DNA of 64,000 nt from Eutreptiella sp. 'Long Island Sound 2002' (GCA_964036045.1 OZ038381.1:114349790-114413789), one strand, 5' to 3'; shown: positions 31,081 to 43,639, counted from the first letter of the stretch. Made by a program: numbers and translations. The notes: generated by a model from the sequence alone, not told the origin.

Positions 31081-33130
31081 CTCGGGTGCTTTGGGGTTGA
31101 TTGGACACATGTGGGGGGTTGAAGACGTTGCGGCTCTTTGGGTGCAGTGGGCATTGTGGGGAGGGCTACGATCTCATGGTGTGCATTATGGTACATTATG
31201 TAGGCCAGGGTATGTGGTGATTGAAAAGGGTGAAAGTTGGCTTACTTGGCAAATGCTCTGGATGGCCCGGGCTTTCTTGGGGTGGGTTGACACGCTTTGG
31301 GCTCGGTTGCAGTATGTTGTATCTCATTGGCAAGAGTATGTTGAGGTGCCCTACCGTTTTCTTCTTGCAAATGGTGGCCAAGGTAGTCTCTTACAGTGGC
31401 ACATCCTAGACAACCCGCAGCATGACTAATCTGCAGACTTACAAAGTGGGGGTAACTTGCAATGTATTGCGGTACTTCGGTATTTCGGGTGTCTACAAAG
31501 TACCTTGGGATGCCATGAGGTGTCTCGCAGTCTGCAGTGTGGACGCGGTCCACGACTTGCTGGTTGGCGTACCTTTTGTTGGTTTTAGATAACTGTGGTT
31601 ACCTTGGGGTTCAGTTGAGGTGCATTGGAGTACATTGGGGTGGGTTGGTCAAGCATAAGGGAGGTTTGGGCAAGCTGCGCTTGATCAGGCTGGGTTGGGG
31701 CACCCTTGATTGGACTCAGGTACCTTGGAGTTCGAAAGAAAGGTTTGCAATGATGAGGTACCTTAAGCTCCTTTGGGGTAATGTCTGGTGACGTTGGGCA
31801 ATATGGGTTGCGTTAAGGTATCTTGAGGTGAGTTGAGGAATTCGGACGAGTGGGGGTACCTTGGGATCGGTGAGCATCGGTTGGAATGCCTTGTGGGCTG
31901 GAGTACCTAGGGTAGGTCGGGGGGGGGTACCTTGGTTTGAGTTAGAGTATCTTGGAGCAAGTTGGGGTGGCCTGAAATACCTTGGAATAGATAGCAGTGA
32001 GTTATGGGGACCTGAGTTTGGTTATCTACAACCATATTTACGCCCCCCCATCCTCCACCCCATCCATTAAGCTAACCCAATCGCAAAGTACTCTTGCTTC
32101 ATGGGTTTTGACTGGCTTGGTGGAATGTCGCTTTGCTCCAACCCACCAAGCCGACATCGCCTCACATACCCGAAAGTCTGGTTTTGAAAGATATGACGTG
32201 GGTTGAGTTCGTGTGGAATATCTTGGGTTAGATGATGGTACTTCAAAGTGGCTTGTACTACCTAGCATCGGGTTGTGGTACCGAGGGCTACGCTACGTGT
32301 ATCTTCGAGTACATAGCAGTAGGTTGTGGGACTGCAGCAGTGGGGGGCATGGAGGTACCTTGGGCTTGTTTGGCGTGCGCTTGAGGTACCTTAGCGGGGG
32401 TTGGGGTATGTGATGGTCAGTTCGGACAAAGGGTGCTGGTGGGGGGTGCCTTGGGGTTAGGTAAGGTAGCTGGGAATACCTTAGGATGGATTGAGGTCGG
32501 TCGGGGTACTTCTGGTAGATTGCGGCGGTGGGAACAGTGGTGAGGCAAGTTCGGAGTGCGTTGCTCTGCAAGTGGGTGGGTTGGGGTGAGGGCAGCTTGG
32601 GGTGCATCGGGGTGGAGTCGGATACCTTGGGGTAGGTTAAGCTGCATTGGCATCTGTTTGAGTGTTTTTTGGGGCATGTGTGTCACCGGGCGTTGGGATC
32701 TTTTGTGTTGGGTTCGAAGGGGTCAACATGCATTGGTGGACCAGCAAGGGATGTGAGGAGCACCTTGAAATGCATTGGGATGGCTGGTGGAGGGTTGAGA
32801 TACGTTGGATGCATTAGGACGGCGTCGGACACCTCAGGGTTGGTGGGCGTGCGTAGTGGTGGATTAGCAAAAACGCGGGGGCAACCTCGGGTGTGCCTTC
32901 CGACGGCTTGGGAAAATGAGGTGCCGCAAAGTACGTCGGGGTGGCTTGCGATACCTTGGAATGGGCTGGGGTATGTCAAGGTAGATTCGGGTTGGGGGGG
33001 GGGGGAGGTACAACGGGTGAGCTTCTCCTACCTTGGTGCCTTAGGATAGGTTGGGTTGGGTTGTCATGGTTGGTGATGGCTTGCGGAGGGTTGGCATATC
33101 TAGAGGTGTGTTTGGCGGGCTTCGGAGACC
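31081..33130. repeat. Degenerate ~21-bp minisatellite, core ggtaccttgggg
   Basis: Variants of ggtaccttggggt alternate with variants of gggttgggg over about 2 kb, for example near 31,740, 31,855, 31,925, 31,975, 32,360 and 32,620. Where units are clearest the spacing is about 20-22 bp. The strand is rich in G and T. Divergence between units is high, so the array is old or poorly homogenised. Short open frames across it are not supported as genes. Confidence 0.7.
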
Positions 33131-34142
33131 TTATGGTGACAAAGGAGGAGGCTGTGCTTGCGCTTGGTAGTTGGTGGCGATCGGTTTGGCTGAACGAACC
33201 GCCAGCTGCCCGCCAAAATGCGTGATCCCTGCGCCCAAAGGCTGGGCCCTTGGTCCTTAGCCAAAGCTGAAGTCCACAATGCCTTGTCCATCATGCGGCT
33301 TTCTGGGCTGTGGGTGTGTGCGGTGTGCATCTACACAAATGGTTGTGGCTTGTGCAAGGCAAAGGGGTGGGTTGAAAATGGGGAGCAAATACAATAGTTT
33401 GGGGTACCCTCAGGGTTGTGATGTTCCTCTCAAGTGGAGATGTACATCTCTAGATGCATCCACCACCCTGCCACATTGTTTATAATTTCTTTTGAAAAAC
33501 TATTCTTCGCAATTTGATTCTGAAGCTATGCTAAATATCGCAAAGCATCAACCAGTTTTGTGCAGGGGTAAAGCTGACAGGTTGCAATCATGACCTGTCA
33601 ATCATCCGTGCACTATTTAGAACAAAAACCCGGTGTCCAAACACCTTGTGTACACAAAATGCTTTTTTCAGCTTAGTATCCATGCATTTTGAAAATTTTA
33701 CTAGATGTGAACATTGTAGCAAGCAGCACTTTGCACGGGAAACACCTTTCACTTGACTTTCTGTGCCATTGCAGATTGCCTGTTGATGTTTCTTTCACCC
33801 TGTGTTGACTTTGTTTTCCAATTTCCCTTTGCACACTGCCTTCACAGGCCGATCAACTGCCACTTGGTGCATTTATGATTGATTGATGAACAACAGATAC
33901 CGAAAAACTGGCACCCCTGATGCAAAACCAAAAATAAGAACGAACATTCCACACAGGCTCACCACGAAAAACACCATATATTCTGGAACAAAAATAGTCA
34001 TGCAATACATTCTAAACACTGGCAACAAACAACGAAAATACAATGCACCAACGTTCCGACTTGACCGCCACATATTGTGCTTGTTTCACTGTACAGACAG
34101 CAACAGAAGTATCATAGCAATTGGCCATGCCTGGTTGTATTG
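33131..34142. other. Spacer, no gene seen
   Basis: Mixed composition, AT-rich from 33,480 to 34,060. Just before repeat D a motif like ggccatgcctggttgtat starts to recur and continues inside the repeat. Only short open frames are present. Confidence 0.4.
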
Positions 34143-36028
34143 CTACAGGCAACAAAATTGTTGTAGCAATGGGCCATGCGTGGTTGTATCACTGTAGCAG
34201 CAGCAATGTAGTTGCAGCAGGTGAGCAGGAAAATCATCGTCGCAACTGCCATGCGGGTTGCCATGTGTGGTTGTATTTACAGCAGCAGGGCATATAGCAG
34301 CAACGTAGTGGTGCAGCCTGTTGCAGTGCCCCCTTGCAGTACAATACACTTGTGTGCATGCACCCGTTAGCTGCTGAAGTGCTTGGATGGCAGGCAAATG
34401 GTAAACAGATCAGAGGCCAAGCAGATAACGAAGTAGGATGGGATGAGAGCACACAAAGGGGCAAAAAGCGATTGCCTGTGCGCAGCAATCACCACTACCC
34501 AACATCAATATGCTGTCACCTCAAATGACATGGCTGCGGAAGGTCCCTACCCCACATGCCAACTGCTATTTCACAGTCGCATTGAATCTCTACAAAACCA
34601 GTGATATACTGCTCAACCAATTTATGGAAGTGGACATGCAAATCGGGCTGATGCGGGCAACAATGGGCAATGTGTGCAAAAGCTGTGCTGGTGAGATGAT
34701 TGGTAGAGCCCACAGGGATTGGTGCTTGCGTTCGGCAGCGTCACTCAGATTCGCAATTGAAGGTATTTGAAAGTGTGATGGTCATTTCAGCTTCACTACC
34801 TACAGCACCGCCGGAGGCGCAGCAGCCTCGACAGCGGCATCGCAGCATTACAGCGTCACTGCCCATGAACGATTTTGAAGGACCGCAGTAAATGCAGATA
34901 CACCAAACTGCAGAGGCTCACGCTCAGGTGCATTTCTGCATCTTATGTCAAAATTTGTCTGCAAGACAACAGTTATGATGCACATTGACACGGAAACTGG
35001 ACAATGCCTTCTCGAAATCAAGGCAAACTGTTCCAGGACTCCACAATGAGCGCCTACATGAAAACCAAAAAAGATCTCAAAGCACAACGATTGGTTGTAA
35101 GAGCTGTGGTGGAGCCTGAGTGTCAACATGCAGTGACAACTTCAGAATGATACAACGTATCACCAAACACCCACATCCTCCACAACGCCCCTTGCCTTCT
35201 TTGCGGCGATGCTGGACATCCGTCCAGTCGCCACGGTCTCTTCAAGAGTGAAAAAATCATTCATGCAAAAGGCCGGTTGTCAGCCTCCCGGGAAAACATT
35301 AACAAATTCAGCCGTACAGGCGCAACCAAAAGAAGGCGCAGGGACAGACGCGCGCACACACACACCAACACAGAATCCTACAGGGTGACGTTTGTTGAGA
35401 GCCAGCCCACCGTCTGAAAAGGGAAGTATTCCGCATCAGTCAGCACACCAGGCGTCCGTACAATATGGTCTTCGGTGCCAATTGTCACAGGGCGGCAGAA
35501 AGAGGGACTGCTTCGGAACTCATCGGATTCTTGCACCCGTGGCGCACACTGCATACGACACGACAACCCACAAAGCAACATTGCTGTGTTGCAGCACGTC
35601 TTTGCAACTGTGCACAAGATGGCACACGTGTCGCCATCGCCAATCCCTTGTATCTGGCATGCTTCAACTTCTCTATGGTTGGATAGACAGGGAGAGGGTG
35701 TTGTGGAGAGAGGGTATTGCAGGCACGCTGGCACGAGTGTGTGAAACGTACCGCTACAAAGCACTTGTACAGGATGTTGATGAGACATGTGCGAATGGTT
35801 CTGAGTGTTTCGATCTGAGCCACGGATGCTTGAAAATGTGGCATAAGGGAGAAGGCTGCTGGGTTGCAGCACGCCGGAGGTACATCACACCAAAGGGTAA
35901 CGGGCAGGTGTTCTGATGGAGGGTTGCTTCCGACTGCTTGCTGTCCGTGGTCGACAAAGGTCCCCCGGGGTAAGACGTTTGCAGCAAATCTGAGAAACCT
36001 GCTTGCTCCAGCAGTACACAACCTTGAT
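34143..36028. repeat. Repeat D, copy 1 (~1.9 kb direct repeat)
   Basis: Closely similar to 44,732-46,617 in the same orientation, from ctacaggcaacaaaattg to gcttgctccagcagtac. The first 200 bp contain several variants of gccatg.gtggttgtat. Open frames of 60-165 codons occur on both strands in both copies, but since the copies are so alike this does not show coding. No transposase, RT or terminal repeats recognised. Confidence 0.85.
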
Positions 36029-36096
36029 GCCCCACATGACTCCCAGAGCATGCCCCGCACATGTTGGGCCTCTGACCCCGAGGCACCCACAACACC

Positions 36097-37160
36097 ATGG
36101 CCCATATTGCACCTCATAGCACGCCACCACACCCACCCCACAACCCACCTACCACCACAAGCCTACAAATGGGTAGCCCCATGGTTCCACCGTACCGACG
36201 CGAACCCCACGGTAGCGTGGAACCCCAACCACACACCCCAATGGCTCTTCACCACAAGGCCCACCTGGCGGCGCCCCGACCCGGCAGGGGTCCCCGTCTG
36301 TTACAGCATGTACGAACCAGGCAGAACGGGCAAGCAGGAGCACCCTACTATCCGCTCCACCACTCCTGCCACAAACCGGAGCACAGAACACAAACCCTCA
36401 CATGCCACGACCTAAATCCGGAGACAGTCTACATCCTCCACTACATTCAGTCCTACCTCACACAAGGACAGCCGGAACAGGGACTCAAAGCCATGTCCCC
36501 ACAAGCGAAACACATCATCTCCATAGGAGTGGGGGTGTACGCCACCCCCGTCCTGCAGCCCACAACCCCTGGTGGCCCACCTCACCACGGGCCTCGCCAT
36601 ATACGCCTACCTGCCCATGAACCCATGCCGCCTCCCACAACCATCACCGGCAGACCGGCTCTTCTTCACCGACGCCTCACGCAAATCCGCCCTCACGCCC
36701 ATCACCGGGGGGACCACCCTGCAGCTAACCCACACCGGGGGACACTACTACATGGACCACCACACGGGCCACATCACCTACGGGGCCTCCTCCCATGGGG
36801 AGCTGAGGCCATGGCCGACGCCATAGCCGAAATCGCGGCCCACCTACCCGCCCACCTCCCGCACATCGTCCGGGTCTGGTTCGTGGTAGAAGCACTGTCG
36901 ACACACACCTACTGCTCCGCATAGCAAGACAACCACTCCACAAAGCCACCGCGACGAGCCTCGGCACCCGGGAACTGCTGCTCTGAAATGCCCTGCGCAG
37001 CCTTCCCCCCTACGTCCAACTCCACATCGTGAAGCAAGAATCCCACAGGCACCAATGGGGAAATGGTATTGTCGACAACCAGGCAGTACACCAGCGCACA
37101 ACGCACCTGCCAACCCTCCAGATCCCCGACCTCGGCCGAAACCACACACACCTCCAACAC
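36097..37160 (+). pseudogene. RNase H domain of family S copy 3
   Basis: In sense, LFFTDASRKSALTPITGG (first Asp at 36,671-36,673), YGASSHGEL (Glu at about 36,798), then in a shifted frame RAMADAIAEI and VWFVVEAL, then VDTHLLLRIARQPLHKAT near 36,900, and LHIVKQESHRHQWGNGIVDN near 37,020-37,075 (the His...GN..VD signature). These are the motifs of a cellular-type RNase H in the right order. A base is missing near 36,808, another shift occurs near 36,895 and a TGA interrupts near 36,980. Upstream, 36,400-36,570 reads as a helical linker (NPETVYILHYIQSYLTQG) that may be the end of an RT. Confidence 0.7.
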
Positions 37161-37912
37161 ATACCCCTCAAACCGGAGCCCCATCAGACCCCGGACTGGG
37201 TACCAGAGGACGCCCCCTATACTCCCACGACAGAGCATACCATTACCCCAACCCCATCCAACATCCTGCCCGCGTTCTCGGCGACACAGACAGCCGGGCA
37301 AACATCCAGGAGCTCCAGGAGAAACTGCAGATCCCCCTCTACCACACGGCACCGCGCCCAGCAAACGTCCCAGCCCACCTCCAAAAACGACGCATCCAGC
37401 TCCTGAAAGAGCAACAACCATCCCTCACCAGGGTCGCCAGATGGCTCGCCAGCAAACACATCCACGTCCGGGAAGAACACATCTGTTGCCCGTGCGACCA
37501 CACCACCCCAGAGGACTGAGAACATTTCAAGAAATGCCTCCTCCATACAGGCAGGGACATGCTAGTGGGCTGGTCCCCGGCAGAAACCCTACAACAACAC
37601 AAAGGCTGGCAAACCCACAGCCACGCACACCAGGCCACCGAACACCTCTTTAGGGATCCCCTGGTCAAGGAAGCCACCATGAGAGGGGCGGTGACACAGG
37701 CCCTACACCGACACCTCGCCAAACACACGGAAAGCCCAATGGAGGCAGCAGCGCACCTCCAGCTAGAAACAGTCTGCAGAGCAGCGGCCCAAATGGTACA
37801 CCACAAACACTTCCTGTTGACACACACGGGACAACTCACCGACCCCACGACCAGGGAACACATGCAGCGTCTCAACCATTACCATGCCGTGCATGACCCA
37901 GACGTCCACTAA
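37161..37912 (+). pseudogene. Zinc motif and flanking helical region of family S copy 3
   Basis: The block NVPAHLQKRRIQLLKEQQPS near 37,370-37,425 has a close relative in the minus-strand copy (near 7,110-7,060). It is followed by a zinc-type motif near 37,480-37,535 (CPCDHTTPED, stop, EHFKKC) with spacing C-x2-C-x9-H-x3-C when the TGA at about 37,517 is ignored. Beyond it, 37,559-37,912 is open and encodes a His/Ala-rich helical segment. Such motifs near the C-terminus of non-LTR polyproteins are thought to bind nucleic acid. Here the TGA would stop translation. Confidence 0.55.
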
Positions 37913-38159
37913 CCCACTCTGCGCCCCGCACACGCCCCCCATCTCCATCCACAGGCCTCCAAGACACCACCAAAGCACCCCAGAGCCCACCTCTCACCCA
38001 CGAAGCCGCCCTGCACCCGAGCCCGACCAGGGCCAACCATACGTTGACGTGGACGCACAGGACCCCGGCAACCCACCCAGCGAACCCCCCCGGACCCGGA
38101 GCACCCCCCCCTCACACCAACCACCATCCGCGACCCCGACCTCCTCCGAGCAACCTTCT

Positions 38160-39110
38160 AAGGCAGGGCCCTGAGCACTCCCCTGGGCTGGTACTGCCTA
38201 CAAGAGACCTGGACCAAGCTCACCGTCAAAGCCCTCCGGGACCTGACCACCCCAGGCAACGGCCTCCAGGAGACCATCGTAGACCTCGTACTCTGGCAAG
38301 CCCGCCAACACACCCAAGGCCAGCACGTCTGGATCCCCCTGATCGAGTGGGGCCAGGCCCTGACACACGACACCTACACCAACGTCACACATCGAGGGAC
38401 CATACGCCTACGACGAGCCCCGGCGGAGAAGGACCACCCAGCAGACCCGAACCACTCGGAGCAATGGAAACTGGCCACCGCACCAAACCGCGAGACCGCC
38501 CTCCGCGCCGCCGGCCTTCGCACCCGAGACGACGACCTCGCTCCCCCACCTACAGACAGTGACCACCACTCACCGGAAGTCTGGTGTACAGTCGTCGAGC
38601 GCCGGCACTACTACATAGTGGCCGCTACAGCTACGTCCCCCGGCCCGCAATGGCTCGTCAAAGGGACAGACACCATGCTGGCCCCGGGGACCGCCCCACC
38701 AGGGGCAGTAGGGGACCCCACCACCCCGCACAGGGTCCTCAGGGGCGTCTTCCAGCCAGGGGACAAGCCCCCAGCCCACACCCCCGCCCAAATCACCTCA
38801 GTGCAAGCCGGCTGCCACCTGGGACTGGCCATGCTCTGCCTGGCCCAATGGATCCAGCGCCGCTGGCCATCCACGGGAACCGTGCCCTCGATTTGGGCCG
38901 GCCCCACTGCCCACACACAAATCGAGGCAGGCCCAGACACGCAGAAAGACCCCCCCTCGAACAGCACTCCCTCACCTGCGGGTACCACGCCATCCACAGG
39001 GTCCTCAGCCGCGTGGGGCTTAGCCCAGAGCTAGCATACCCCCTTCCCACCACTGACCAAGGGGTGCACCAAATACGCAAGCTCGTCTGCGAAATCCTTG
39101 CCTCGGCAGC
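38160..39110 (+). pseudogene. Possible Ulp1/C48-like cysteine protease region of family S copy 3
   Basis: Near 38,592-38,678 the frame reads VVERRHYYIVAA followed by WLVKGTDTM, and near 38,950-39,003 a different frame reads LEQHSLTCGYHAIHRVL. His, Asp, Gln and Cys in that order resemble the catalytic set of Ulp1-like (C48) proteases, which some transposable elements carry. The two parts are joined if one C is added to the C7 run at 38,944-38,950. Spacing from Asp to Gln is longer than in Ulp1 proteases, and Gln-to-Cys is one residue shorter, so a different papain-like family is possible. The region before it (38,160-38,560) has ordinary composition (LVLWQARQHTQGQHVWIPLI). Confidence 0.4.
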
Positions 39111-40690
39111 AGAAGATGGCAAGCTTCTCCTCCAAACCGCCCGGCCTACAACTGACCAGGCAAGCGCGCCGCTGCGAGCGGACACATACACCGACACAAC
39201 ACACCCCACCCCGCCCATGCCCCTCCCCCCTCGCTGCCCACCTGGAGACCCACACACGCCCACCATGGCGCGCACCCCCAGGGCCCCCCGACACGGGCCC
39301 CCCCCACCCGCCCAAACAACAGCACACCACCGCCAAGGACCCAGCCCGCCGGATACCCCTCACCACCCCCCACACTCGACAACCCACACACACCCACTGA
39401 GGGGAGCCCCACGCCCCGGGGCACGCATACCCCGCCCAGTGGCCCGCACACGTCGCCCGCGCACACCCCAGAAAACCCAGGCCCGGCCCCCCCGGACCCC
39501 GAATGCAGCCCACGCGAACTGTTCCGCCCCGCGGACGGCAACCCACACAACCTCACACATTGCAGGACCCCGGCCCAGCCAGGCCCAGAAGGAGAAGACC
39601 GCAGCCACGCACCTCCCTGCCCCACCGCTGCCGACCAGATCGGCCCGCCAGGCCGCCGGGTCACAGCCGGGCCAACCCAGCGCTCACCCCCAACCTACAG
39701 CCCGAGGACACGCCCTCCATCCTCCCCGCCGTGGCCGCAGCAGAGGCCGCCGCCCACGAACCCGCAACCGCCCGCATCACAGCGCAACCTGCATCCCCCA
39801 AAACCACCACTTCCTTCTCGTCCTCAGCCTCATCGATGTCCTCCACCTCATCCTCCGACCCCCCCCCCCGCCCGACCTCATTCACAAGGCCACGGCAAAA
39901 GCCAAAGCTGCGGCCGCACGCCTTGCTACCGGGGACCCCCCGACCCCCACACAGGCGACTCAGGCCCCCCTGGCAGCACACCGGTAAACCCCCCCACCCG
40001 GCACCGGCGCGCTGACACCTCCGGACCGAGGTGCTCCTCAACCTGGAACCGGACTCCAACCCCAAACCTGACCCCAAACCCAAGCCAGCGCCCAAACGAG
40101 CGCACCACCAGCAGCAGCACCACCACCAACACCACCCGAACGCAGCCCACAACACCACTAACGCAACGACGCCAACCCAAGCAACACCGCCCTAACCCAA
40201 ACCCTAACCCAAAGCAGGACCCCCCACCCACCACAACCCACTCCCCCCTCCCACCAGCGGCTGCCGCCACCACAGAGGCGGCCATCCAACACGACCCCGT
40301 CCAAACCCTCGGAAACATCCCCATCTCCAATGCCCCGTCATCCAGCCCCCACAAACCACCAGCGCTGCTGGCCAGACCGACCCAGGGACGTGGGACCCCT
40401 AGAATACAATCACCGTTAACCCCGGCCCCTGACACGACCCCGCTGCCCACCAAACAGTACGGCGCCAGGGACTGCGCACGATGCCCGACCCCCCACCCCC
40501 ACCAGGGGGACCGGAATATCCACAAGGGGTCCTAGGGCCATACCTGCAGCACCATCTCCACCACTACCAGCGCCACTACCACCAGCGGCCCCACCACCAC
40601 CACCACCAACACCAGCCCCACCACTACCACTGCCCACCACCCTACCCCAACGGGCCACAACCCCCCGTGCACGAGCAGCACCAGCGTAGG
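39111..40690 (+). pseudogene. Pro/Thr/His-rich tail of family S copy 3
   Basis: Overlapping open frames in all three plus frames encode low-complexity Pro/Arg/Thr/Ala peptides. From about 40,550 to 40,650 a (cca)n-type run encodes His repeats. Poly-C runs occur near 39,865. Frame choice is not possible by composition alone. Counterpart of 2,531-5,448 in the minus-strand copy. Confidence 0.4.
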
Positions 40691-41586
40691 GGATGGCAGC
40701 CACCAGGCGCTCCACCCCCGTACCCCACCTACCACCAGGGGCCACCCCCCCCGTAACAGGCACTGTATCCCCCCGGCCATCACGTCCACGCCCAAGGGGC
40801 CCCCCGGGCCCAACCCCACCAGGGACAGTCACTCGACCCGTACCACCAGCCGCTGCCGCCACCGCACCTCTACATGGCGGATCCATGGAGGGCGGGGGAC
40901 CCCCCTTCCCCGCCCAGTACCAAGCAGCACCACGCGAGGCCCCCCAGGACCCGCCAACACCTCCTGACTGGCCCAATTCGAGCAACGATGCCCGGTCCCG
41001 CAAACGGCGGCGATCCCGCTCCCCCCCTGCACGGCGCACCCGACCCCGACGCCCACACTCCCCACACCGCCACCGCGCCTCAACCACCCACTCGCGCCCC
41101 TCCTGCTCCCCAAGGCGCCACCACGACCCCCCGGGGCCCCGCTCCTGCCGCTCCCGCTCCCCCAGGCACCACCACACGCGCCACCGCCGCCCCACGTCTA
41201 CCTCCCCCTCCCCCCATGAGCCCCATTCGGCTTCCCGTTCCCCCCTCCGCCCGTACGCGACCCCCAGCCCCAGCCCCCGCCACCACCGCTCTCGCTCCCC
41301 GAGGCGCCGCCAAGCACGCCACCGCCGCCCCATGTCCACCAACCCCTCCCCCCACGGGGCCCAGCGGGCTTCCCGTTCCCCATGTCGCCCGTACCCGTCA
41401 TCCACCACCAGCCCCCGCCACCGCCGCACCCGCTCCCCGGGGGACCGCCACGCCCGCCACCGCCGCATGTCCACGTCCTCCTCCCGCCACTCCAGGACCT
41501 CGAGCTCGGAACCCTCCCCCCCCAGGCCCCTGCCCACCTTGCCTGGTGGTCTGCCCCCGCCTTGCAGGAGCTCCGCCGCTGGGTGA
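40691..41586 (+). CDS. Arg/Ser-repeat ORF within family S copy 3
   Basis: An open frame of about 297 codons whose second half is rich in RS, SP and RH pairs (SRKRRRSRSPPARR, HRSRSPRRR). The DNA beneath it is a tandem repeat: ccgccaccgccgc...atgtcc-type blocks occur near 41,170, 41,280 and 41,415, about 130 bp apart. The protein resembles RS domains of splicing factors in composition only. An overlapping frame (40,874-42,367) is longer but less structured. It may be part of the LINE polyprotein tail or a chance product of T-poor repeats. Confidence 0.35.
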
Positions 41587-41927
41587 AGTGGGCCAGGGGA
41601 GCGGGAAGGCGAGAAGGGGTGCACATGGTGCACACTTTCGAGGAGATCCGCACCCGCACCCCCGCCAACCCCTAAGAGGCCGCCCCGGAGGCCATCATGC
41701 CGCAGGCGGCACGGGAGGCCCTCCTCTGGGACGCGGTCCAGGGACTCCGCCCCCCCTACACCCCCCGAACCCTTCGCCAATGGCTCCAAACCGCCCCCCT
41801 GCCCCCCACCCCTCCACCAGCACACCGGGAAGGGAAAGGGCACGGGCAAGGGGAGGGCAAGGGACAGAAAGGGACACTCCGACAAGGGGGCACGGAAGGG
41901 CCCCGAGTGACAGGCAGGCGCCCATAG
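41480..41927 (+). pseudogene. C-terminal segment of the family S polyprotein, copy 3
   Basis: A stretch of ordinary composition reads HLAWWSAPALQELRRWVKWA and GVHMVHTFEEIRTRTPANP, then TAA at 41,673-41,675, and continues in the same frame with EALLWDAVQGLRPPYTPRTL and LRQWLQTAPLP to a stop at 41,927. Regular composition after 2.3 kb of low-complexity sequence suggests a conserved terminal domain interrupted by one nonsense codon. No family recognised. Confidence 0.35.
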
Positions 41928-42559
41928 GGACAGGGCACCGGAAGCGACACAACGTGGGAGCAGGAAACCACCCAAGGGCCAGCAAGGGGAAGGAACGGGG
42001 ACCAAGGCGCAGAGGAAGAGGAAACCACGGCGGGCACCAGGACCCACACGCAGGAAGGGCATACCACGACGGAGGGACGAGTGCCGCCCCACCCCCAGCG
42101 GACGCCGCAAGATTCCCGGGGGCGCACGCCCCCAACACACGGCGCCGAAGCACGAATCGAACGCCGTACGGATCACACCGGCACACGCCCACCAGCCAGC
42201 AGAAACCACACAGGGGATGGAGGGCAGACCTACACGGGGAAAACGGGCTACAGGCACGAAGGAAGCCGCTGGGAACACCGCCGCGCAGCCCAGCAACACG
42301 CCCTCACCGCCAGGCGACGACCCCGGCCACCACAAGGGCCACCTCACCGGCACCGGAAGAGTCCTAAGGCACGGCCACAGCACTCTAGGGTAGGGGGCGG
42401 GAGCCCCAGAGGACACGGGAACAAAGCACAGGCCCCCAGGGAGGGCCAGCCAACGGACAGCTACCCGACCCACCAGCCAGAGCGGCACACCCAGACCCCC
42501 ACAGCACGGACCCAGCGAGCCACCCACACCTAACCGCACCCCCCAGTCACCAGCCAGCC
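41928..42559 (+). other. GC-rich 3' untranslated segment of family S copy 3
   Basis: After the last plausible stop the sequence remains C/A/G-rich without a distinctive open frame. It leads into the cacggcac-type repeat. Confidence 0.35.
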
Positions 42560-42800
42560 ACACTCCGACCCGCAGTCCGCACCACGACACAGGCCAGACT
42601 GACCTCCACCGACCCACCACGGCACAACACGAGGCAGCACGGTACACCGCACCGCAGCGCGCCACAGTGCAACGCACCACGACAAGGCACCCGAAAGCAA
42701 GACACGCCACGGCACGACGCGACACGACGCGGCACAGAGCGGCACACCACGGCACGGCACGGTGCAACACGGCGCACCACAGCACACCACAACATCAAAG
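42560..42800 (+). repeat. CA-rich simple repeat (cacggcac type) in the family S 3' region
   Basis: Degenerate units such as cacggcac, cacgacg and caccgca fill about 240 bp. The same type of sequence in reverse complement fills about 58,700-59,580 in copy 4, so the tract is a family feature of variable length. Confidence 0.7.
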
Positions 42801-43639
42801 CAAGGGATGCTAACCAAAGGTCTAACCAAAACAAGCCACCGCAAACCCCGGAAGGAACCGCACCAGCCCATCACACACCGGCAGGGGGCTACCGCACGCC
42901 CGACAACAGCGGTGGCGGTCGACCCACACAAACCGCCGCCAGAAAGTTAAAACCGGCACAGCGGAGGCGAAAGGACACGGGAAACCCCGCCCCCCCTAAC
43001 CGAGGGGCACAAGAAGCCGCCGGCGCAGCCGCCCAGCCGGCAGAGCCAGAACCTAACCCGGCAGGAAGGGGCGCCGAGCCCAATGTGTACATAACCCACC
43101 CGACGCATCGGGCCCTGGCACGGCCTGGCAAAACGCAACCACCAACAGCAACCCGGAACACCACACTGAATGCCGACCAGTGCGTGCGCCAGCCCAGGGA
43201 AGGCAGAGGGAGGAACAGGCAGACCCCCCACCCCCAAACAAAAACAGGGGGGCGGGGGCGCGAGATCGGCCAAACCCCCCGGCCAGACGGCACCGAAGAC
43301 AGGACCCCCCAAAGGGGCACAGGGGGACCGCCCAGCCAAAACCGGCAACACCAAGCCGGCAGCAGCGGCCCATCGGAAAAAGGGACACCCAAAACACGCG
43401 GACACACACCACGCTGGGACAAAAAAAAACGCAGCCCGGAGGAGACGGGATGGGGGGACAGAGACCAACAGACCCAAGACCAGGACAGCCAACGACCGAC
43501 ACCACAAAACCAAGATAGACACGCCCCCCCCCCAAAAAAAACGAGAAACCAAAACCAAAGGGGAGAGGGGGGGCAAACGCGACCAACAGCAACACCCGCA
43601 CACCTCCGCGCCACAGGCGGCCCCCCAAGAAGGGCGGAG
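42801..43639 (+). other. Purine-rich 3' untranslated segment of family S copy 3
   Basis: Contains G/A-rich runs (gggaggaacaggcag, agagggggggc) and A runs at 43,422-43,430 and 43,532-43,540 next to a C10 run. A comparable arrangement on the minus strand occupies 57,560-58,690 in copy 4. No gene. Confidence 0.4.

Noticed and set aside
31081-33130. CRISPR-like array
   Set aside because: Units are contiguous and degenerate with no constant repeat/unique spacer structure, and the DNA is eukaryotic.
34143-36028. Protein genes in repeat D (frames of 73-174 codons present in both copies)
   Set aside because: The copies are too similar for shared openness to mean anything, several frames are open at once, and no motif was recognised.
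40188-40216. Interstitial telomere-like sequence ccctaacccaaaccctaaccc
   Set aside because: Only about three imperfect units within C/A-rich LINE sequence where such strings are expected by composition.
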